Notes under the pieces: generated by a model
What the model was told of the DNA's origin: nothing
The model's database searches: none
What the model saw: only the letters and a program-made list of their open reading frames with translations
Program-made: the position numbers and the translations under genes
Source of the DNA: Porticoccaceae bacterium
Lineage (GTDB): Bacteria; Pseudomonadota; Gammaproteobacteria; Pseudomonadales; Porticoccaceae
Reading direction: 5' to 3'
DNA length: 5,545 nucleotides
Assembly (NCBI GenBank): GCA_023255165.1
Contig: JALRJD010000026.1
Location: 1 to 5,545 of the forward strand
Part shown: positions 1-5,545 of the stretch, in pieces
Position numbering within the stretch: position 1 is the first letter of the stretch
How the letters are laid out: the number at the start of each line of letters is the position of its first letter

Positions 1-363
1 ATGCACTTGCTTTTCGGAAGCGAGTCGGCCCACGAAGCCAACCAGCAGCTCGCCGCCGATCATTACTGATGGCTGCATCAGTGCTTCGTCAGACTCAAAC
101 TCAAGGAGAACCACATTGTTGGGAGCTTCTTGAAGAACATATGCCGCTCCATTGTAATCATTTTCAATGGTTACAGTGGTCAGGGTTGGCGCAACGCCAT
201 CGGAACCCGGCTCAGGGAGCTTGTTCTCAGTAACAGTGTTTCCACCGCCACCACAAGCCGCAAGCATTAAAGAAACTGACAGCGCAAAGATTGCACCAAA
301 GTGATTTGTTTGTCGCAATCTGCCAACCCAGCCCAGACTGCTTAAAAGCGATCGATATTGCAT
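1..363 (-). CDS. Exported lipoprotein with Ig-like module, N-terminal part only
   Basis: The first 121 codons are open with no stop, and the gene leaves the window at its left edge. The product starts with a fairly long positively charged n-region (residues 1-21, Arg4, Arg15, Arg17), then a hydrophobic stretch (about 22-35) ending in the lipobox Leu34-Ala-Ala-Cys37. This is a signal peptidase II site. Gly at +2 and the absence of Asp there favour the outer membrane. A Gly/Pro/Asp-containing linker (38-58) follows. Residues 59-112 read PTLTTVTI...VVLLEFESDEAL...PSVMIGG, which resembles the Ig-like repeats of large bacterial surface proteins. A strong ribosome site, AGGGGGAG at 366-373, ends two bases before the ATG, which supports this start although it is close. 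A LacI-type operator lies just upstream. The lipoprotein call is firm and the Ig-like call moderate. The catalytic or binding part, if any, is outside the window, so the function is unknown. Confidence 0.85.
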   Translation of the reverse strand, partial: MQYRSLLSSLGWVGRLRQTNHFGAIFALSVSLMLAACGGGGNTVTENKLPEPGSDGVAPTLTTVTIENDYNGAAYVLQEAPNNVVLLEFESDEALMQPSVMIGGELLVGFVGRLASEKQVH

Positions 364-393
364 AACTCCCCCTGAATGACTTTTTTATTTCAT

Positions 394-407
394 TGGTAGC
401 GTTTACA
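394..407. promoter_or_regulatory. LacI-family operator-like site
   Basis: The plus strand reads TGGTAGCGTTTACA, an imperfect 14-bp palindrome around a central CG, with TG and CA at the ends and 8 of 14 positions symmetric. It fits the general LacI/GalR operator form (compare the CcpA cre core TGNNANCGNNNNCA) and, from memory, differs at two positions from the Xanthomonas xylan-utilisation box TGGTAGCGCTAACA. It lies 31-44 bases upstream of the lipoprotein ATG, where a bound repressor would overlap or block the promoter. The likely target is therefore the lipoprotein gene. The regulator is not in the window. Confidence 0.5.
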
Positions 408-431
408 CACGGCTACGCAAGAATTTCGAGC

Positions 432-458
432 ATTAATTCTCTGCGCCCTGAAGTGCAA
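432..458 (-). promoter_or_regulatory. Weak candidate promoter for the lipoprotein gene
   Basis: On the minus strand a -35-like TTGCAC (453-458) is followed after 15 bp by ATTAAT (432-437), a 3/6 and a 4/6 match to the sigma70 boxes with short spacing. Transcription would start near 425, so the operator-like site at 394-407 would lie just downstream and could act as a roadblock. A second option, TTGCGT at 415-420 with ACCAAT 17 bp further, would place the operator inside the promoter. I cannot choose between them from sequence. Confidence 0.25.
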
Positions 459-553
459 GCTCCAGCGCTAAACGGCGAATAGGGATTTTTATGCGATGAA
501 CTGGCTATCTGGGCACCAAAGCGGCGCTGTTTTACTGCAAATGAGACCGAAAA

Positions 554-874
554 CTAGGCAGATTTACTGCCGCCGAGGCAATTGGGCGAGTCTGGTGCGC
601 CGCCCTGATTTTCCATCCACTCCTCCGGGCTGTAGGTATGCAGCGCCAGCGCGTGAACCGGCCCGGCCAGCTCGTCGGCGAGGGTGGCATAGACAGCTTG
701 ATGACGCTGAACCTGACGCTTGCCGACAAACTGATCGCAGACCAGAACCACTTTAAAATGGCTCTCGGATCCGGCCGGTACCGAGTGCATAAAGCTCTCG
801 TTGGTCACCTGCAAAACCGCGGGCGCAAACTGCCTGCGGAGCTTGTCGACAATAAGGGTTTCAACCGTGCCCAT
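554..874 (-). CDS. bolA: BolA family protein
   Basis: The 106-residue product matches E. coli BolA in length (105) and along almost its whole core. Seen are the Ser/His-rich loop with H30-S-V-P-A-G (30-35), the GSESHFKVVLV strand (35-45), the R57-H58 pair of the recognition-like helix, and the hallmark V73-HALALHTY segment ending in Trp86. BolA proteins form [2Fe-2S]-bridged complexes with monothiol glutaredoxins, using the invariant His (here probably His79) and a residue in the loop near His30. BolA itself also acts as a DNA-binding regulator of shape and biofilm genes in E. coli. The ATG shares its last base with the oadB stop (TAATG on the minus strand), and no good separate ribosome site is visible. 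Translation is therefore probably coupled to oadB. The tail after Trp86 (Gly/Ser/Pro-rich, Cys99) looks disordered. Family assignment is very secure; the choice of BolA over the IbaG subgroup rests on length and the HALALHTY match. Confidence 0.95.
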   Translation of the reverse strand: MGTVETLIVDKLRRQFAPAVLQVTNESFMHSVPAGSESHFKVVLVCDQFVGKRQVQRHQAVYATLADELAGPVHALALHTYSPEEWMENQGGAPDSPNCLGGSKSA

Positions 875-2046
875 TACATGCCACTGACCAGGTTGATCAT
901 GACACCTGCAGCCACCGCGGAACCGATTACACCGGCGACATTGGGGCCCATGGCATGCATCAGCAGGAAGTTTTGCGAGTTGGCCTCAAGACCAATCTTG
1001 TTGGCCACGCGGGCCGCCATTGGCACCGCGGAAACACCGGCCGCGCCGATCAGCGGGTTGACCTTATGTTTCGACACAGTGTTCATTAGCTTGGCCATCA
1101 ACACCCCCGCCGCGGTACCAATACAGAAGGCAATCGCACCGAGCACCAGAATGCCCATGGTCTCCGGGTTGAGGAATTTCTCGGCACTCATTTTTGAACC
1201 GACGCCGAGACCGAGGAAAATCGTCACTATATTGATCAGCGCATTTTGGGTGGTGTCGCTGAGGCGATTGACCACCCCGCATTCGCGCATCAGGTTGCCA
1301 AAGCAAAACATACCCAACAGTGGCGCAGCATCCGGCAGCAGCATTGCCACCAGCACCAGCAGCGACAGCGGAAAGACAATACGTTCCGCGCGGCTCACCG
1401 GGCGCAGCTGTTCCATTTTAATCTGACGTTCAGCCGGCGTGGTCAGGGCACGCATAATCGGTGGCTGAATAATTGGCACCAGCGCCATATAGGAATAGGC
1501 GGCCACCGCGATGGCGCCGAGCAGATCAGGCGCCAACTTGCTAGTCACGAAGATTGCGGTGGGACCATCGGCGCCGCCGATAATACCGATCGATGCGGCC
1601 TCGCGAATACTGAAATCGAGAATACCAAAATGACCCAATGCCACCGCACCCAGCACTGTGGTAAAGATGCCAACCTGCGCCGCCGCACCCAACAGCAGGG
1701 TTTTCGGGTTTGCCAGCAGCGGTCCGAAGTCGGTCATGGCACCGACACCCATAAAGATCACCAACGGAAACAGTCCGGTTTCGATACCGGCATGGTAGAT
1801 ATAGTAGAGCAGACCACCAGGGCTTTCGAGATGACCCATGGCATCGTAGACTGGCGCCGCATCAAAACCAGCGCCGGGAACATTGGCAAGTATGGTACCA
1901 AAACCGATCGGGACCAAAAGCAGTGGTTCAAAGCCTTTGTTGATCGCCAAAAACAGCAGCGTCAGACCGACAATCATCATAATTAACTGGCCGGACTGCA
2001 TCTGTGCCAGGCCCGAACTGACCCACAAACTGATTAGATTATCCAT
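874..2046 (-). CDS. oadB: Oxaloacetate decarboxylase Na+ pump, beta subunit
   Basis: This integral membrane subunit decarboxylates carboxybiotin carried by OadA and couples this, with uptake of a periplasmic proton, to export of Na+. It is 390 residues, very hydrophobic, with the expected multi-helix pattern. The key residues of Klebsiella OadB (Asp203, Tyr229, Asn373, Gly377, Ser382, Arg389) all appear at a constant offset of 43: Asp160 in GGADGPTAIF, Tyr186 in AAYSYMALVP, and Asn330, Gly334, Ser339, Arg346 in the NPLIG...VPMAAR block. The 43-residue length difference therefore lies before Asp160, most likely in the loop after the PIGFG helix (residues about 55-85), so the N-terminus itself is not truncated. 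The ATG follows oadA by 14 bp, and its AAGGAGT ribosome site overlaps the oadA stop. It ends in a one-base overlap with bolA. An active pump is expected; methylmalonyl- or glutaconyl-CoA decarboxylase beta subunits are related alternatives, made unlikely by the neighbouring oadA. Confidence 0.97.
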   Translation of the reverse strand: MDNLISLWVSSGLAQMQSGQLIMMIVGLTLLFLAINKGFEPLLLVPIGFGTILANVPGAGFDAAPVYDAMGHLESPGGLLYYIYHAGIETGLFPLVIFMGVGAMTDFGPLLANPKTLLLGAAAQVGIFTTVLGAVALGHFGILDFSIREAASIGIIGGADGPTAIFVTSKLAPDLLGAIAVAAYSYMALVPIIQPPIMRALTTPAERQIKMEQLRPVSRAERIVFPLSLLVLVAMLLPDAAPLLGMFCFGNLMRECGVVNRLSDTTQNALINIVTIFLGLGVGSKMSAEKFLNPETMGILVLGAIAFCIGTAAGVLMAKLMNTVSKHKVNPLIGAAGVSAVPMAARVANKIGLEANSQNFLLMHAMGPNVAGVIGSAVAAGVMINLVSGM

Positions 2047-2055
2047 ACTCTGCTG

Positions 2056-2063
2056 ACTCCTTA
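2056..2063 (-). promoter_or_regulatory. Ribosome binding site of oadB inside the oadA stop
   Basis: The minus strand reads TAAGGAGT: the TAA stop of oadA supplies the first bases of the AAGGAG Shine-Dalgarno sequence. Ten bases separate it from the oadB ATG. A ribosome finishing oadA therefore sits on the oadB initiation site, which favours coupled synthesis of the two subunits and fixes the oadB start. Confidence 0.75.
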
Positions 2064-3860
2064 AGCCAGGGTTAGCAACACGTCGCCAACGGCAACACTG
2101 TCACCACTTTTGGCTCGCAGCTCGACGATTTGACCGGCTTTGGGCGCACTCACCGAGGTTTCCATTTTCATCGCCTCGAGAATCACAACCGGCTCACCTT
2201 CGTTAACCCGCTGACCTGGCTGCACCAGCATCTTGACCACTGTGCCCGCCAGTGGCGCGGCTACTGGATCTCCACCGGTCGCAGGCACCGGGGCCGCGGC
2301 AGAAGCACTACCATCGGTAATCTGAGCGGCACCCTGGCCACCGGCAATGGCATTGATATCGCCACCATTACTCACCGCAACCGTGTAGGAAATACCCTCC
2401 ACTTCCACGGTGTAAATTTCCTCCCCAGCGTCATTGGTCTGCACCGCGGCCTTGCCTGTCGGCACTGGCTCAAAGGCATCCGGGTTGTTTCTGTTCTGCA
2501 GGAACTTGAGCCCGACCTGGGGAAACAGGGAATAGGTCAGCACATCGTCGATCTGCCCTTCTCCGGCACTCAATGCAAAGCCATGCTCCGCTGACAGCCC
2601 TTCCAGCTCGAGGGTCAAGGCTTGCAACTCCGGTTCGATATTGTCCGCCGGGCGGCAGGTGATTGGCTCTTCGCCCTCATCCAGAACACGCGCCTGCAAT
2701 TCAACATTTACCGGCGCCGGCGTCGCGCCGTATTCACCGCGCAACACACCAGCAGTCTCTTTGGAAATCGATTTATAGCGCTCGCCGGTCAGCACATTGA
2801 GCACCGCCTGAGTACCAACAATCTGCGACGTCGGTGTGACCAGTGGAATAAATCCGAGATCCTCGCGAACCTTGGGAATCTCGTCCAGCACTTCATCAAG
2901 ACGATCTTCAGCGCCCTGCTGACGCAGCTGTGATTCCATATTGGTCAACATGCCGCCGGGAACCTGGGCGACCAGGATGCGGGAATCAACGCCGCGCAAT
3001 GAGCCTTCAAAGTCAGCGTATTTTTTGCGCACTTCTCTAAAGTAAGCGGATATCTCTTCGAGCTTTTCGATGTCCAGACCGGAATCGCGCTCGGTGCCTT
3101 TAAAGATCGACACCACTGATTCCGTGGCGGAGTGGCCGTAGGTCATCGACATCGAAGAGATGGCGGTATCCACCCGGTCAATACCCGCCTCAACACATTT
3201 CATAATGGTGCTGGTCGACAGACCGGTCGTGGCGTGGGCGTGCAGCTGAATCGGAATCGACAGCGCCTGTTTGAGTTTGGTCACCAACTCAAAACCCACA
3301 TAGGGCGTTAGCAGGCCAGCCATATCTTTAATACACACGGAGTGGGCGCCGGCATCTTCCAGCTGGCGGCCGAGATCGACCCAGCGATCGATGGTATGCA
3401 CCGGGCTCACGGTATAGGAAATGGTGCCCTGGGCATGCTTGCCCACCTGAACCACTGCGCGCAGCGCGGTCTCCAGGTTGCGCATATCATTCATCGCGTC
3501 AAAGACACGGAATACATCGATACCATTGATTGCCGCGCGCTCGACAAACTTCTCCACCACATCGTCGGCATAATGACGATAGCCGAGAATATTCTGGCCG
3601 CGAAACAGCATCTGCTGCGGCGTATTCGGCATAGCCTTTTTAATTTCGCGAATACGATCCCAGGGATCCTCACCCAGAAAGCGAATGCAGGAATCAAATG
3701 TCGCACCGCCCCAGGACTCCATCGACCAATAGCCGATCTGGTCGAGCTTCTCGGCAATCGGCAACATGTCGTCGATGCGCATACGGGTTGCAAACAGAGA
3801 CTGGTGCGCGTCGCGCAGTACAACTTCGGTAATACCAAGGGCGGCAGGTGTCAAGGGCAT
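2061..3860 (-). CDS. oadA: Oxaloacetate decarboxylase, biotin-carrying alpha subunit
   Basis: The peripheral cytoplasmic subunit transfers the carboxyl group of oxaloacetate to its own biotin, releasing pyruvate. At 599 residues it has the full family length. The carboxyltransferase (HMGL-like) barrel covers about residues 10-270. The metal ligands Asp17 (RDAHQS) and His207/His209 (LHAHATTG), and the active-site Lys178 (CIKDMAGLL), sit at the same numbers as in Klebsiella OadA. The conserved PYC/OadA domain follows (about 290-500), then an Ala/Pro/Gly linker (about 505-535), then the biotinyl domain with EAMKM. The biotin lysine is Lys565, 34 residues from the C-terminus. The ATG is preceded by only a weak GGA at seven bases, but an in-frame TAA four codons upstream leaves no room for an earlier start. 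It lies 42 bp after oadG and 14 bp before oadB. Pyruvate carboxylase subunit B shares this architecture; the flanking oadG and oadB decide in favour of OadA. Confidence 0.97.
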   Translation of the reverse strand: MPLTPAALGITEVVLRDAHQSLFATRMRIDDMLPIAEKLDQIGYWSMESWGGATFDSCIRFLGEDPWDRIREIKKAMPNTPQQMLFRGQNILGYRHYADDVVEKFVERAAINGIDVFRVFDAMNDMRNLETALRAVVQVGKHAQGTISYTVSPVHTIDRWVDLGRQLEDAGAHSVCIKDMAGLLTPYVGFELVTKLKQALSIPIQLHAHATTGLSTSTIMKCVEAGIDRVDTAISSMSMTYGHSATESVVSIFKGTERDSGLDIEKLEEISAYFREVRKKYADFEGSLRGVDSRILVAQVPGGMLTNMESQLRQQGAEDRLDEVLDEIPKVREDLGFIPLVTPTSQIVGTQAVLNVLTGERYKSISKETAGVLRGEYGATPAPVNVELQARVLDEGEEPITCRPADNIEPELQALTLELEGLSAEHGFALSAGEGQIDDVLTYSLFPQVGLKFLQNRNNPDAFEPVPTGKAAVQTNDAGEEIYTVEVEGISYTVAVSNGGDINAIAGGQGAAQITDGSASAAAPVPATGGDPVAAPLAGTVVKMLVQPGQRVNEGEPVVILEAMKMETSVSAPKAGQIVELRAKSGDSVAVGDVLLTLA

Positions 3861-3902
3861 AATGATGTCCGTTTAAGTAAATTCTTGGGGTAAAAAGTAC
3901 TG

Positions 3903-4154
3903 TTAACTTTTGCTGCGGTGCTGGTCCAGAGCAGCCTGTATCACTTTGATAATTCTTGGCTCAATGCTGTGCTGACCCTTTTCTTGAGCAACCTGTGAGG
4001 TGGCAACGGTTGTTTCGGGCTGATCGATAACCAGCTTGTTAACCACCACAGACATCAGCGTGGTGATGCCAACCAACAGCGTGAGAAACGCAAACACTGT
4101 GCCCATTCCATAGAGCATCAGATCCAAGCCTTGGGAGATCAGTGTAGAGTCCAT
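3903..4154 (-). CDS. oadG: Oxaloacetate decarboxylase, gamma subunit
   Basis: This small membrane anchor (83 residues) joins OadA to OadB and assists assembly of the pump. It has one membrane helix (about residues 13-38, LMLYGMGTVFAFLTLLVGITTL...) with the typical GMGTVF entry, then a polar cytoplasmic tail, then a short C-terminal helix IIKVIQAALDQHR. In Klebsiella the OadG tail binds zinc through Asp and His residues. Here His62, Asp77 and His79 are possible counterparts, but I cannot align them with certainty. The chosen ATG at 4154 has an AGGA ribosome site at 4161-4164 with six bases of spacing. The frame stays open upstream to 4340, but that would add 62 residues with no family counterpart and run through both promoters, so it is rejected. 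It is the first gene of the oadG-oadA-oadB-bolA operon. Confidence 0.92.
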   Translation of the reverse strand: MDSTLISQGLDLMLYGMGTVFAFLTLLVGITTLMSVVVNKLVIDQPETTVATSQVAQEKGQHSIEPRIIKVIQAALDQHRSKS

Positions 4155-4215
4155 CGGAGATCCTGAGTAAAGCAAAAATGAGTTGAGAGGGCCCACGGAT
4201 TGGCCAAACGCCAAA

Positions 4216-4243
4216 ACTATAGCAATACCCCGATTATTTGCAA
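4216..4243 (-). promoter_or_regulatory. Sigma70-like promoter of the oadGAB-bolA operon
   Basis: The minus strand has TTGCAA (4238-4243) and TATAGT (4216-4221) with a 16-bp spacer, a 4/6 and a 5/6 match to the consensus. Transcription would start near 4208-4210, giving a leader of about 55 bases before oadG. It is the only good candidate in front of oadG, and no other convincing promoter is seen before the later genes of the operon. Confidence 0.6.
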
Positions 4244-4251
4244 GTATGGCT

Positions 4252-4279
4252 TTGCTTTCCATCGTGGGAAACCTACAAT
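4252..4279 (+). promoter_or_regulatory. Sigma70-like promoter of argS
   Basis: TTGCTT (4252-4257) and TACAAT (4274-4279) are separated by 16 bp, a 4/6 and a 5/6 match to consensus. The start of transcription would be near 4286, giving a leader of about 57 bases. That leader contains a short possible hairpin, GCCCT (4300-4304) with AGGGC (4311-4315). The AAGGA ribosome site at 4327-4331 stands 11 bases before the argS ATG. I see no T-box or Arg-specific leader peptide. Confidence 0.6.
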
Positions 4280-4342
4280 TCACCTCAAATTTGATCCCCG
4301 CCCTCCGTTTAGGGCCTGCAAGACCCAAGGAAAACCACAACC

Positions 4343-5545
4343 ATGCGCATCAAAGAGCTTCTCAATCAGCGTTTTTCCGCAGCAATGCAGGCCGCGGGAA
4401 TTCCCGAAGAGTGCTCTCCGACCCTGGCGCTGAGTGGCAAACCACAATTTGGCGACTATCAAGCCAATGGCGCCATGGCCGCGGCCAAGCGTATGCAGAC
4501 CAATCCCCGCGAGCTGGCGGAAAAAATTATTCACCATATCGACCTCGAGGGAATTGCCGACAAACTGGAAATTGCCGGGCCGGGTTTTATCAATATTTAT
4601 CTCAGCGACGATTTTCTGGTCACTTGCGCCAGCGTGAATACACTGTATAGCCAGAGTGAAACTGATCAGGCCTCCGACAAGAAACAGCAAACCGTCGTGG
4701 TTGACTACTCATCACCCAATCTCGCCAAAGAGATGCACGTAGGTCATCTGCGCTCGACCATTATTGGCGATGCCGTGGCGCGCGCCCTGGAATATCAGGG
4801 TCACAGGGTTATTCGTCAAAATCATATGGGCGACTGGGGCACCCAGTTTGGTATGTTGATTGCCGAACTTGAGCAGCAGCTGAGTGCCGGCGAACAGGCC
4901 GAGCTGGCGCTGAATGATCTGGAAGTTTTCTACCAGCAGTCAAAACAGCATTTTGATCAGGACCCGGCATTTGCCGACACCGCGCGCGCCTATGTGGTCA
5001 AACTGCAGTCTGGCGATGCGCACTGCCGCGCTCTCTGGCAGCAGTTTATTCAGGTTTCCGTAGCGCACAATCTCGAGATCTATCGTCAGCTCAACGTTGG
5101 CTTGAGCGCTGAACACATTATGCCCGAGAGCGCCTATAACGATGATCTGCAAAATGTGCTCGACGACCTCACCGCTCAGGGGCTTGCCGTTGAAAGCGAG
5201 GGCGCCAAAGTGGTGTTTCTCGACGAGCTGGCGGACAAGAATGGCAATCCGTCGGTAATGATTGTGCAAAAATCCGGCGGCGGTTTTCTCTACGCCACCA
5301 CCGACCTGGCCGCCATGCGCCACCGGGTCGGCAAGCTGCACGCCAATCGCATTCTCTACTATATCGACGCGCGCCAGTCGCTGCATATGAAGCAGGTATT
5401 TGCCACCGCCCGCAAAGCTGGCTATGCGCCGGACAGTGTCAGCCTTGAGCATCACCCCTTTGGCACCATGATGGGTAAAGATGGCAAACCCTTTAAAACG
5501 CGCAGCGGCGGCACGGTCAAACTCGCCGATCTGCTGGTGGAAGCA
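4343..5545 (+). CDS. argS: Arginyl-tRNA synthetase, N-terminal two thirds
   Basis: This class I enzyme attaches arginine to tRNA-Arg using ATP in the cytoplasm. The window holds 401 codons without a stop, against about 577 in E. coli, so the C-terminal DALR anticodon-binding domain is missing only because the window ends. The N-terminal ArgS-specific domain (residues 1 to about 100, with FGDYQANGAM at 36-45) is followed by the Rossmann catalytic domain. This carries the HIGH signature as HVGH (132-135) within SSPNLAKEMHVGHLRSTIIGD, then GDWGTQFGMLI (163-173). The segment GKDGKPFKTRSGG (378-390) stands where other synthetases have KMSKS; a degenerate KMSKS is normal for ArgS. The ATG follows AAGGA at 4327-4331 by 11 bases. 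The gene is divergent from oadG with 188 bp between the two start codons. The assignment is certain. Confidence 0.98.
   Translation, partial: MRIKELLNQRFSAAMQAAGIPEECSPTLALSGKPQFGDYQANGAMAAAKRMQTNPRELAEKIIHHIDLEGIADKLEIAGPGFINIYLSDDFLVTCASVNTLYSQSETDQASDKKQQTVVVDYSSPNLAKEMHVGHLRSTIIGDAVARALEYQGHRVIRQNHMGDWGTQFGMLIAELEQQLSAGEQAELALNDLEVFYQQSKQHFDQDPAFADTARAYVVKLQSGDAHCRALWQQFIQVSVAHNLEIYRQLNVGLSAEHIMPESAYNDDLQNVLDDLTAQGLAVESEGAKVVFLDELADKNGNPSVMIVQKSGGGFLYATTDLAAMRHRVGKLHANRILYYIDARQSLHMKQVFATARKAGYAPDSVSLEHHPFGTMMGKDGKPFKTRSGGTVKLADLLVEA

Noticed and set aside
490..553. Possible terminator after bolA (GCGCC/GGTGC stem on the minus strand)
   Set aside because: The stem has five pairs including a G-U and no following T run, so I do not call it. 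The end of the operon transcript is unresolved and read-through towards the lipoprotein gene is possible.
638..1426. 262-codon plus-strand open frame across bolA and oadB
   Set aside because: It runs antisense to two well-supported genes, has no ribosome site, and its product resembles no known protein.
1246..1986. 246-codon plus-strand open frame antisense to oadB
   Set aside because: It lies wholly inside the firmly identified oadB and codes a His/Gln/Arg-rich product with no fold-like pattern; it is an antisense by-product of oadB codon use.
3342..3893. 183-codon plus-strand open frame antisense to the start of oadA
   Set aside because: It is opposite the most conserved part of the OadA carboxyltransferase domain and has no independent support.
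3893..3911. Hairpin AAAAGT/ACTTTT across the oadG stop, followed on the minus strand by a few T
   Set aside because: The stem is six A/T-rich pairs and would be too weak to terminate; a terminator here would also cut oadA from its operon.
4300..4315. Hairpin in the argS leader as an attenuator
   Set aside because: Only five base pairs, no T run, no competing structure and no arginine-rich leader peptide; probably incidental.
4155..4340. Upstream extension of oadG to an ATG at 4340
   Set aside because: The extra 62 residues have no counterpart in OadG, no membrane or anchor role, and would cover both divergent promoters. The ATG at 4154 has a good AGGA site and a typical OadG N-terminus.
4940..5455. 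171-codon minus-strand open frame antisense to argS
   Set aside because: It is opposite conserved ArgS catalytic sequence; no promoter or ribosome site supports it.

Overview
The window looks like chromosomal DNA of a gammaproteobacterium. The bolA product is very close to enterobacterial BolA, the oad genes are in the order G-A-B as in Klebsiella and Vibrio, and the ArgS is of gammaproteobacterial type. A Na+-pump operon plus a LacI-type operator in front of a lipoprotein with an Ig-like start would fit a marine, polysaccharide-using lineage such as Cellvibrionales, but this placement is inference and I would not go below class with confidence.

Layout from left to right. (1) Positions 1-363, minus strand: the first 121 codons of an exported lipoprotein whose mature part starts with a glycine-rich linker and an Ig-like module; the gene runs off the left edge. 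(2) 364-553: a 190-bp intergenic stretch with a LacI-family operator-like site (394-407) close to the lipoprotein start and no clear terminator for the operon that ends at 554. (3) 554-4154, minus strand: a tight operon oadG-oadA-oadB-bolA, read right to left. (4) 4155-4342: a compact divergent promoter region with one sigma70-like promoter in each direction, the two -35 boxes 8 bp apart. (5) 4343-5545, plus strand: the first 401 codons of argS, cut by the right edge.

Functionally, OadG, OadA and OadB form the membrane oxaloacetate decarboxylase Na+ pump. OadA moves the carboxyl group of oxaloacetate to its biotin, OadB decarboxylates carboxybiotin and exports Na+, and OadG holds the complex together. 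All catalytic residues I know of in OadA and OadB are present, so the pump is predicted to be active. BolA starts on the last base of the oadB stop codon, so it is probably made from the same message; BolA proteins work with monothiol glutaredoxins in iron-sulfur handling. ArgS charges tRNA-Arg and has no evident functional link to the pump beyond the shared promoter region.

Most of the window is ordinary, well-understood sequence. The points worth a second look are the fusion of bolA to the Na+-pump operon, the LacI-type operator before the surface lipoprotein, and the symmetric divergent promoter pair. I see no mobile element, CRISPR array, RNA gene or unknown multi-gene system.
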